DNA of 64,000 nucleotides from Choristoneura fumiferana (Eukaryota; Arthropoda; Insecta; Lepidoptera; Tortricidae). The position numbers and the translations under genes are program-made. Positions 27,101 to 39,100 of this stretch are shown here, piece after piece. Position 1 is the first letter of the stretch, and every line of letters begins with the position of its first letter. The stretch is from positions 24,781,523-24,845,522 of the forward strand of contig NC_133472.1 of assembly GCF_025370935.1 (NCBI RefSeq). Direction: 5' to 3'. The notes below the pieces were generated by a model. The model was given only the letters and a program-made list of their open reading frames with translations. It did not search any database and had not been told where the DNA came from.

Positions 27101-30100
27101 GAAGAATGCGCCGCAAGAAGCTTGGCAGAAAGTAATTTTTTCAAAGTACAAATAAAATACTTAAAAACGACAGTAAGTATACAATTAAAGAAAAAAATAC
27201 AAAATAATAATAACAATAATACACGGATGTATGGGGTCCCTTAGTTACAAAACTATCCCGTGGAAATATCGGGATAAAAAGTAGCGTATGTGTTATTCCA
27301 GACGTCCGGCTACCTACATACCAAATTTCATGCCTCTAAGCCCAGCGGTTGTTATTTCGAGATTTTATCCCTATCCCGTGGGAATATCGGAATAAAAAGT
27401 AGCCTATGTGTTATTCCAGAGGTCCAGCTACCTACATACCAAAATTCATGGCTCTAAGCCCAGTGGTTGTTATTTCGAGATTTTATCCCTTGTTATCCCG
27501 TGGGAATATCGGGTCAAAAAGTCACTTAAGTGTTATTCCAGATGTCCAGTTACCTACATACCAAATTTCATGACTCTAAACCCAGCGGTTGTTATTTCGA
27601 GATTTTATCCCTATCCCGTGGGAATATCGGAATAAAAAGTAGCCTATGTGTTATTCCAGAGGTCCAGCTACCTACAATACTAAATTTCATTGCTCAAAGC
27701 TCAGCGGTTGTTATTTCAAGATTTTATCCCTAGGTATCCCGTGGGAATATCGGGTCAAAAAGTCACCTATGTTTTATTCCAGACTTCCAACTACCTACAT
27801 ACCAAATTTCATGACTCTAAGCCTAGCGGTTGTTATTTCGAGATTTTATCCCTATCCCGTGGGAATATCGGGATAAAAATTATCCTATGTTTTAATCCAG
27901 GTTATAAACTAACTTTCCGCCAAATTTCATCCAAATCCGTCCAGCCGTTTAAGCGTGAAAAAGTAACAAATATACTCACTCACTCACAAACTTTCACATT
28001 TATAATATTAGTAGGATTTGTCCATCCTCGATTGACATAGGCCACTTTTTTTGGGAAAATCCAAAATTCCCATGGGATAGAAAAAACTGAATTCAACTTC
28101 AGAGCTGATTATAAAAATTCATCCACTAATATAAAGCTACACCATTGCTGATTGGTATGTATTACTCTTCTTTGGGAAAATGCAAAATTCCCGCAGGATA
28201 GAAGTAAGTTAATCCAAATTTGGAGCCGATTTAAAAAAAAATCTTTCACTAATAGTAATCTGCACTCTTTTTCTACGGAAGAATGCAGAATTCCAGCAAG
28301 ATTGAAATAAGTAAATTCATCATTGGGGTTGATTTAAAAAAGATATTTTACCAATTGGGAGCTACATGATCCCTAATTAGCATACGCTACTTTTCTCGGG
28401 GAAAACGTAAAATTCCCGCGGGATAGCAAAAAGTGAATTCAACTTCAGGGTTGATTTTAAACATGGTTTTACTAACAACTAGCTACACTATCCCCGATTG
28501 ATGTAGGCTACTTCCCTAATTTACATATTCCCGGGGAAAATGCGAAATTCCCGTGGGATAGAAGTAAGTGAATTAAACGTCGTGGCTGATTTTACAAATT
28601 CTTTCACCAATAGAACACTACATTATCCTTAATTGACATAGGCTACTTTTTCTCCGGGAAGATGCAAAATTCCCACAGCCACGAAAAAACTGTTACACCA
28701 CCTTCCATTAAAAAACCAATATTTGTGTTAATTATGTTGTCTACGCCAATACCTTAATACCTTATAAGAAATTCCAACATCGTATTTATCCACATAGTGC
28801 TAAAGCAAATAAATAAATATTTCATTTCATTTTTTACGCGCACGAAATCGCGGGTAAAAGCTAGTAATAATATATGAATAAAGTCTGACATAATTAGCGA
28901 ATAGCGAAACTATACACATTTCATGAATGGCTAATTATAAAAATAAATTTCAAGAGTAACCTTATAAAACTGTACAGATTAGAGCTTCTTAGCTGCTTGG
29001 CTTTTTCTTAGCCTCCGAGCACATATTTTCGGGCTTTGAGTGAGCACCTACTATTGACGTCAATATTGCCCTACTATTATTTCCCCTTACTATTACTTAT
29101 TCTGTGCCAGAGGGGGTTGTAAAGATACGCTTTGATGTCTGTGACGTTACTTGCCTTTAGGCTCGAGTTGATAATTATATGTCAGTTAAATGTGTACTTG
29201 TTCTGATTGTTATACGTCGGAGTAATTGACGCGCTTACTGTATATGATTCGCTTTCAAATATATTCCAATCCAATTAACCTCCATTAATAATACCTAATC
29301 GGACGTTAACTTTAACCACAGATACAACCTGATTATGTTGGTTCAGTCAATTGGTGCCTATTGTCCCGTGGTATATTTTTTTAGGGTTCCGTACCCTAAG
29401 GGTGGCAACGGGACCCTATTACTGAGACTCCGCTGTCTGCCTGTCTGTCCGTCCGTCTGTCGCAGGGCTCTTATTTCTTCTGCCGTAATAGCTAACCACT
29501 TGAAATTTTCACAGACTATGTATTACTGTGGCCGCTATAACAATAAATCCTAAAACTAAAATAAAATTAAAAATTAAAGGGACTCGTCATACAATAAACG
29601 TGTTTTTTCAGCGTTTTTTGGTTACTAGGCGTTGTTAGGCGTTTCTAGGCGGCCAAGGTGACAGCCGGCAGTTGCTAGGGGCAACGTGAGTGACTCTATG
29701 TTGTTGTTTGTACTCGTTTGATTCGTCTTGAGTAGTTTGGTAACCAGGGGCAAAAACTACAGTCAACAAAAAAGAGCTTGTATTTGAATTTTTAACAAAA
29801 GCTTATAACTGAACCGTCCCCTCCCCTGCCAACTTTCTCTTCAAATTATGATGAATTAAACAGTAAATAGTACATTGTGTCTTAAGGGCGGTAAATAAGG
29901 AATTACGAACGAGAGTCTATTAGTAGCCCGAAGTCGAAGACTGAGGTTTAATGAGTCGATGTTCGTAATTGTAGTACCGCCCGTGCGACATACAATGTTT
30001 TTCATCACATTTGCGAGTAAAATTGTATATTTGTAAAAGAAAAACTAATATTTTTTCAAAAATTGCCTTTTACTTTTTAAATTCACGTTTTGACTACGAT

Positions 30101-33100
30101 ATTATGTCAATCTAAACAGCTAAATATTCCTGAAGATCAAATTCCTTCTACCTTTTTTCTTTTTAACTCCTAGTCTAAGATTTTATTTAGAAAGAAACAG
30201 CGTCTTTAATAATGTCTCGAACAGTGTCACTGTTTTTTTTTCATATTTCGAGTTGAAGCACAAATTAAGAAACCGGAAAAATGGTAACAAAAGAAAATAT
30301 CTTTATATATCTTTAAATATCTTTATTTAAATCAACAAAAAATTGAAATTCATTCAATTGGAATTCAAACAAGAAAATTGCTGAATTAACTAAAAAGCGT
30401 AACTTTAAACCGTATTAATAAAAGTGTAATTTTAAACCGTAATTTAGTGATACAAAGCTTCATTTGCATTTAACTTTATATTTTTATTGAGTTTTTTTTT
30501 TATTACATTATTATTTATTGAAATGGCATTATGAGTCGTGTCGTGTACTTTAAAAATATAATAAAGTATCGCGTAAGTAAGTATCGCGGGAAAGTAGGTA
30601 GGGAAGGTAGGTAGGTATAAGGGCATACATTTTACAACCGTGCCCAAGCATTTAATTTAATATTTTTACAATTTTGCTTTATTTCCTAGCATTATTGGAG
30701 AAAAGCACTACATATGCCGCAGCGGAAATGGCAATTCGTGGATTCGTATATATTGAACTCTACTCATCCACGAATTGCTTTTTCCCGGCCTCGGCTGTAA
30801 TGTACTATTATGTTTATGATAGGGCGGAAACTACTTTATTAATATTATTTACTTTTGATAGATTTTTTATACATTTACTGCGTTCGAAATTCCCAATTGG
30901 TATTTCCAATCGAAATTCAAATTTCCGATGTTAAGTTGCTGCCCTTGAATGAATTCATCTACGAGTGATGTAATGTGTGAGTTTCTGAGTGTGTATGTAA
31001 TACTAATAAAACAATTGTTTGGACAGAGAGTATCCATGCGACCACTACACAGCGGTGATCAACGTGACGCTGATGTGCACGGGCTGTCCGCGCGCGCCGG
31101 TGCACGAGAGCGCGCTGCAGCTGCTGCAGCTGCTCGACAAACGGTTCTTCGGCGCGGTCGGCCCGCTGCCCGCCGACGACGCTGACAACGGTCAGTACAT
31201 AACAACTCATTCTTCAAATTCCCAAAATAGCTAACACGTTGGCGTTTAATATGATTCCCCAAATCATTTCACTCACACAATGCAAATTGATTCCGTGTAT
31301 TTGTACTAAGTAATTTAGAGTTAATCGATATCGACTAAATTAATCAATCCCTATTATATAATAATATTATAAATGCGAAAGTAACTCTGTCTGTCTGGTT
31401 GTTACGCTTTGACTTCGAAACCACTGAACCGATTTTGATGAAATTTGGTATTTAGGTAGTTTCAATTATTAATAGGATCAACATTGGGATACCTTTTATT
31501 CCGGTAGAAGGCGCCACCGCGCGATAACCTATATCCGCGCAGACGTAGTCGTGGGCATAAGCTAGTCATCTATAAAGGTTGACACAATTCGACTGATGGC
31601 TGGAGTTTTAAGAAGAAGAAGAAGAATTTTAAGCTTGTTTTATTTTACATTAAGTTTCAGAAGGGCGAATTCGTTTGCTTATTTATATTCTAATTTCAAA
31701 AGTTTTTAAAGTACCGGAGGCAAACGTGAACCCTTGAACCGTTTTTAAACCGTCCGTGCATGAGTTATGGACTCAATTTTGTACCTGCTGCTATGAATAT
31801 TGGTGTGACGACGTGAGCACCAAATTAGTACTAAACTTTAATAAAGTCCACATTTTTCAATATACTCAAAGATAGGTTTAACATAGTTTTTTTTTTTTAT
31901 GGCTACGAGAACATTAGCCAATGACAAAGTTAGGGAAACAGTTGTTATAATATGATAGGACGGTAATAGGATTACGGAAAAAATTTAGGATCAGAAAGGA
32001 TTGGAGTTAACGTGTAGGAGTATATATACGAAATAAAATTATAATTTGATATAATTTTTTTCTATGAATGATGCTAATATGGTATATATATCACTGGTAT
32101 TAAGATACAATAAACAAATAATGGAGGTGGGAAAGGGAATTGGAATTGATTGGAGTTGAGAGAAAAGATCAGAGTGGTCGTAAAGCGAGCATGAGAAAAA
32201 GATGTGATTCAGGTCGCCATATTCTCCACAGGAGCATGTAGGACTATCAACTATTTTAAACTTGTGTAAGTGCGCTGGAGTACACACATGGCCCAAACGT
32301 ATCCTGCAGAGAACAGAAGTAGTCCTTTTGCTTAAAATAGTTTTGTGGAACCAAGGCTTATGTGGTAGAGACTCTTGGACAAGGCGATAATATTTCCCTT
32401 TAGATGAACTATCAATCCAGAGTCTATTCCATTCTTCATATAAAAATGATTTGGGTAGATTAGCCAGATCGTGACAGAAATTGACATATGGAAACGTATC
32501 TCCATCAATAATAGCCTCGTTTGCCAATTGGTCAGCTCTCTCATTTCCTAAAATTCCAACGTGACTAGGAATCCACGCAAAGAACATAGTTAATTAAGCA
32601 GCCGTGGACACTTCATTAGTCACCCTACAAACATGAAGGTCAAGGAAAAGCTTGTATAAATTATAGCTTTCATTTCAGACCGCAGTTCGTGGTAATGTAA
32701 TTGATATTTAAATTTTTAACTAAGTTTTTTTTTGTCTCGTTTTCCTTTCTTGATTAGTTAAAAACATTGATCTAAAGCCAATGTTTTAACGAGTTCAATC
32801 GAGAAGGAGGTTCTAATTTGCATAATTGTTTCATTTTTCGGGTTCCGTATCTCAGAAAAAAACTTAAATGATCACTCATTTCTTTCTTATAGATTTCAGG
32901 AATACCCCAAGATGTTTACGGTCTTTAATAAACCCCCGACACAATCACCATTAAAACGAAAAAAAAACTTCTTTTTGACCCTCAACGTTTGATACAAGTA
33001 GAATATTTTAATTGAAGCATCCTTGCGTCAGAGGACCTTTAAGGCTATAGTTTGTACTACTACTAAATGCTAGGTATTTTATCTACTTTGCGATCGTAGT

Positions 33101-36100
33101 AGAATATTTTATTTTTAAAGGTTGTGTCGGGTTTTTTTTAATTTTAAAATTCATATTTATTTCACGCTTTATTAAATTGGTGGAGATCACAAACCATACA
33201 TTAGGTACTCGTTTATCCTGATAAGAACAGTGATAAATTTGTAGGTAGTATTTTTAATGCGGAGGGGTTTCGCCCCATGTACAGTCGAACCATTTGATTC
33301 GTGACCCACCGGAGAACGTTCTCACAGTAAGTGTCTTGTCAAGCAATGCAATGTCACTATGACTTTTTCTACGAAAAGATCCCGCAGTGGCTCACGATTC
33401 AGTTGGTTCGATCGTATTCCCTTTTGAGTCATACCTAACGTTTATACTATTTATTAGAAACCGTCGATACTTCCATTTCAAAGTTCAATTTCTCAGTACC
33501 TGGGCGACCGAGCTTTGCTCGGACTTAAACTCGATAGTAAGCGTTTTCCCAGAGATAAGACCAATCTAGATAGATTTGTCATCCCCGAAAACCCCCATAT
33601 ACCTAATTTCATCGAAATCATTGGAGCCGTTACCGAGATTCTGAATATATATATTATATATTATATCTGCTGATTATATTGTATATATATATGTGTGCTT
33701 GTTTGAAGGTATTAGATAGATAAACGGTTGAACCAACTTTGATGAAACTCAACTAAGAACCATCTCGATTAAACTAGCTTTCGATTATTAAAACGCATCA
33801 AAATCGGTCCATTTATTTGGGGGCTACGATACCAAATAGTTCAGACGGACACCCAGATACGGCAAACCTATATAATATAGTAAATCTCCCAACCATTTTA
33901 CTAAAGTACCTACACACGGATCCTTCGGGGCGCTTCTCCGCCTCGCACTTGGTCGTTTTTTTATTACTATACGTCAGTTTTATTTGATTACTGTTCTTTA
34001 AATTACTTTGTGCCTAAAATTACGTCTTCATGTCAAATTAAAATGAACATGTATATTATAAGTTATAAGCTCACGCTGTAACGAAACTTACACACATACC
34101 TACATACCACATTGTATATACCTACCTAGTATACCCCCCTAACTTAGTAATCTTTGTAACCTAACTTACTTTAAGGACAAAATGTCAAACCCAAGTACTT
34201 TTCTGAATACCACACGGAATATCACACATTTTGCTTCATGTGTGTTGAATTTGTCTCCATTATTCTAACTTACCTACTGACGCCGCTCAGTGGTATACAA
34301 GGAAGACGCAACAAGAAGTTTTATGTATAATATAAAATGATATGTGTTGTTAGGCAAGGATTTACCTCTCTAAATTACTTACTTAACTTTCTAAACAGAT
34401 AAGGAAACAATTAACCTTCGGCCACTTTGGAAACCAAAGGTTCCAAAGCAATTTAGAAAACAGTATTTTTTTTCTTTTTCGGAAACCTGGTTTCGAATGA
34501 AGAAAAAGAATTCTGTTTTCTAAACTGGTTTCCCATACAGAATAAAGAATTTTCTTTTGAAACTCATTCACAAATTTCAATGTGTAAGTATGCAATATTA
34601 TTTTCATCACACTTGCTCGTAAACAGTGTCGTAACATGCAGGCTACCTTAGTTGCAACCCCCCAAATAAAACCCTCGACCATAATGTGCTTGTCATGAAA
34701 CCCGTGGTCGGTAAATGAGTCATTGCGTGTACACATTTTCTTGCCATGAAGCCCAAGGTCGGTAAATGAGTCAGTGCCCGTACTGATGGCGCTGCGCCGT
34801 GCCGCGTGCCCGTGCGCGCGCTCTTGCTGCAGGACTACATGGACCACATGCACACGCACGTTGCGGCGCATGCCGAGGGAAGGGGAGGTTGAGGGCGACG
34901 TTGCCAAGAGCACAGCCTAAGGTATCGCCAATATTTGGAAGGATTATATTTTTTCTTTTACAAATATAAAATTTTACTTGCAAATGTGATGAAAAACATT
35001 CAGATGTGTGACAGGTACGTCACCAGCACTAATATCTGCAGGGCTACTACGAAATTCGAAAATCGAAGATCGTACCGTTCCTCTCGCTCTCGTAATAAAT
35101 AGTATAAGTGTCAGGACCGCACGACACGCGAACTTCGAGTTTCGAGTTTCGTAGTAGCCCTGCTGACACGACTCTTATTTCTAGAACCGGTTTGACGTGT
35201 TAGATATTAATGCAAGTGACTGTACTGAGGCTGACTGAAGTAGCAAGCAATACACAGGATGTAATGTTAATGCTTTGATACAAAATAAGCTTAGGTTGAA
35301 CGAAATAAAGCAAGTATACAAATCAGTTTACTTTAACGTTAGCGTCATTTCTTTATTATAGACACATTATAAACTTGTTCACAATACATACTTAAAAACA
35401 TTTGTAAAGTATTGAATTATAAACTCCCATGCACTAGTAACTGTCTACAAATATATTTTTATTTCATATTTTTGGTCAAATACCTGTTACAACCGAAAAT
35501 CCTCAAGTCTAAAGTATGCCGCGTTTGTAAGTTAATGAGAATTATTTACAAGGGGCTAAAAAGTTCCGCGGCGAAAGGCACTGCAGGACTTCACAAAAAC
35601 ATCTCGCAAAACAACCACGAAGTATATTCTCATAATTGGGAATCGCAGGACTTCGCCATTAAATAAATACGAAACTTGATTACGTATAACGCTACGAGAT
35701 ATTTTCTTTCAGTAAACGTACTAGACATAGCGAGATAAATTTAAAGAGATCTAAAAAAATCCTTTCTATTTTTAAAACTGCCTACATAAAGCACCAAAAC
35801 ATATAGGACGGGTGCGGATCGGGTCGGGAGTGCGGCGGGCCTATTTTGTGGCTGTACATGAACCATATCATACAGAACGGTGGGCGCGGGGTAGATCGTG
35901 CGCGGGGTCTAGAATGTGATGTTGATATGAGGTTCCCTTTATCTTGCATAATATCGATTCTCCGAATTACACTTCGCATAACAGGTATCTCATATTTTTT
36001 TTTAGCCGAATGATACTTTTGCATAATCATAACTTTTGCATAATTATCAGTTCAAATATTAGTCATTTCTCAGAATATTACATAGCAGAATACTCATATC

Positions 36101-39100
36101 GCCGAATATACTTCTGCAGAATATTAAATAGCAGAACATAAATATCGCTGATTTTAAGCGAAGCGCCAGAGCTGCCAATAAAGGTTAAGTTAATATAGAA
36201 GTACAATTAAAACAACGCTGGGGTGGTTTTAACGCTTCAGCATTATACTGAGCCAGTGTCAGATTCACAACCGTAATGACACATAATAATATTAACATCT
36301 AGGTGAAGCGTTTTCCCAGAGATAAGACCAAGCTAGATCGATTTTTCATCTCCAAAACCTCTACATACCAAATTTCATCGAAATTGTTGGAGCCATTTCC
36401 GAGATCCCCGAAATACATATATTTATATAATTATATACAAGAATTGCTCGTTTAAAGGTATAATATTGGGTCTTGTGTTGTGAATAAATTTATTTTGTTT
36501 CTTTATTCAGTTCTTTCTAACTATAACCGACATTCTATGTACCTATGAGTAAAAAAATCATAATTCCTAATAAACTATCTATCGGAACCTAATCAAGCAT
36601 GTTATACTTATTGCAACTCTAGTCTAGTCATCCATCACCACGACCGTTGCAACTGCAATGGCTATGAAACGTTGAAGTAATTTAAGCATTATGATCGAAA
36701 TTCCTAGGCATTTTAGGCTATAGGTAGAGTCATTCACGACGACGCGTGCCGTGGTTCTTATTACAATTTTGTCAAAATCACGCGTCTTCGTGGATAGCAC
36801 TAGGTATACTGGAACTTGTGTTTTATAAACCTCCGACAGTTAGGTCTTATTAAGATCACATTAGAAAATTATATTTATCCTTATTAGTATTATAAATACG
36901 TATAGAATTCGATCGACATCTAACATCTGACAAAGAAACAGACAATAATTACTAAAAGTTTACAATCTTATTTAAAAAATGCCTACAATCAAAGAAAACT
37001 AAAAAACTTGCTAATGATATAGCAAGTTTAATTAGATTAGGAAATTAAAATACAGAGCACATATACCTTATCTTATCTTATCTTTAGGGGTCCTTGCGAA
37101 TACACTTCGACCCGTAGATATCTTTTGTGTAATTACCCCTCCTTCGCACTTACTCTATTGCCTTTATAACCTCGAACATAAATTGGATGATTTGACGTAG
37201 CGGTAGTGCCTTAAAGTCTCCTGATGCGGGGTATCCGTCGCCATAGAGTCTCATTCTTAATCTGGCGAGGGCGTCACATTCACACATAATGTGTTCCATT
37301 GTTTCGTCTTCCTCGCCACATATTCTACAAACTTCATTGTCCTGTAGTCCCATCTTTACTAATATGTGTTTAGTATTGAAATGACCTGTAAATGCCCCGA
37401 CCATATGTCGGAGTTGTGGTAGTAGAGCACATATACAGTAGTATTGTTTAATTTATTAGTTACATGCAAAATTGACAATGTAAAGAAGGATTATTCCTTG
37501 AAATAATTACTTTTTAGTATCCTTATGCAAAGTAATATTATGAGATATGTCTATCTGCGTAGCAACTATTCGAACATATAAATATTATTTTTTCAGTTAT
37601 ATTCGGCTTTACAAAATAATGAGAAATGATAGTATGAGAAAAAATGTATGCGAAAAGTAATTGGTGATATGGTGATTCTGCTAAAGGTTGTTTGTTATGA
37701 GAAACGAAATTATGAGATTCGATTTTATTCAACATATTAGTAAACCGCTGATATGATATTCAGCTACGTAAGTAGGCCCGCTGCGCTTCCGACCCGACAC
37801 GCTCCCCACCCACTGCCGTCCTGTGTGGGTTAGCGCTTGAAGGTAGGTATATCTTATTGTAGGACGTTTCTTACGTTGTATTAAATGAAAAGATCGGTAC
37901 TTGTTTATCTAACATATATTAAAAAAAAATCTTTATGATACAATTGAGTCCAGCCTTACATTTGTAAATTGAATAGGCAAATATAAATGCATTTGACAGA
38001 AGTTAGTGAATAGGACGTTTAAAAATATTTTACATTATTTTAGAATAGTCATTTCGCCTTTATCTTTAATAATTCCTAGAAAAAACATGGAACGGTATTT
38101 TATTTTGTATTTATATAACTTAGGCATTATATTTAGAGGTGTTAGATGCTGGGCAACTGGCGGCAGCCTGGCTGAGCCTCTTTGGTCGCCATAGGCTTGA
38201 GATGACCATACTCAAACACTTTGTGATGTATCTGAGGACACCTAAGCCTTAATCACCTCACCACCAATCGCTAAAATGATGGCTTCCACAAAGATAACAA
38301 TGTGCCGCAGTTATAAAATTGACACTTAAATTTTATACAAAATAATATACTTATTTTAATACAACATCTTATTATTTTAAAACTAAAACGATGAGATCAT
38401 TTAATACTATTGCACATTATCTTTATTAATATAGTTAAAGCTAGGATAAAATAACTTTACGATCGGGTTATATTAAGTAGCGCAACTGTAAGTCTCCATG
38501 AGCTTCAATACTGAGCTGAACTTTATTTTACAACTCCGAGATTGTTTGAAGAATTCCGATAAAGTACAAAGTTCATTGAATGACCTTACTTATATTTAAA
38601 ATAGGTACCTTTGTTATTTTAGGCTTATTCTCTATGATATCTTTCATTATCCAATTGATACAATGGTTTCACTACAAATCGTTGCGGTCATTCTGTAAAA
38701 CGTGGTTAAAATATGCATTCGCTATTTTAGAAGATCATTCTTGTTCAGACCAGGATTGTCCTTGTATATTATTATGTTTGCTAGTCTTGTATTGAAAACA
38801 CGTGACAGTTGCGCTACCGTCTTTGCAAATGTGTTATGTGTCACATTTGTGTTAAAATTTAGTCTCAACACTAACCGCATTGCTGTATTTTTGTCTTTTC
38901 GAGAAATGTGACCGTTTATACTACCTTAGGTCAGTTCACGCACTGGACGTGTAGTTGGAGGCGATAACTCTCATCTCGAGGTCGAGTGTGGGCGGGCGCT
39001 GGCGGCTGTTGTCGAAGGTCCAGCGCGTGATGAAGGGCTCACGGCGGCGGCGTCGCATGCCTGGCGTCACGGACGACACGCCGCAGTTGCTCGTAGCCTC

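Larger units (their letters stand above)
23646..28868. repeat. Composite of tandem repeats and LINE insertions with inverted outer ends
   Basis: The left end TACTAGCTTTTACCCGCG (about 23650) is inverted at the right end as CGCGGGTAAAAGCTAGTA (about 28850-28867). Inside are two stretches of a ~120-bp tandem unit (TCCCGTGGGAATATCGGG…), two of a second unit (GGCTACTTTTTC…AAAATTCCC), a repeat of the left end at 26838, and two LINE insertions. It seems to have grown by local duplication: 23646-24140 and 26838-27290 are close copies. Confidence 0.75.
17918..31026 (+). other. fry intron 23 (13.1 kb, repeat-filled)
   Basis: Almost all recognisable sequence is repeats: four copies of a foldback family with GGCGGTAAATAAGGAATTAC, several AGGGTTCCG elements, truncated LINEs, and a 5.2-kb composite with two kinds of tandem repeat. 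No additional fry exon is needed here, because exon 23 and exon 24 join in frame. Confidence 0.85.

Noticed and set aside
25842..28040. Repeated open frames with SSYLHTKFHDSKPSGCYFEI as a repetitive protein gene, or the arrays as a CRISPR
   Set aside because: The frames come from a ~120-bp tandem DNA repeat with shifting frames and stops. Units are contiguous and diverged, with no spacer-repeat pattern, and the DNA is eukaryotic.
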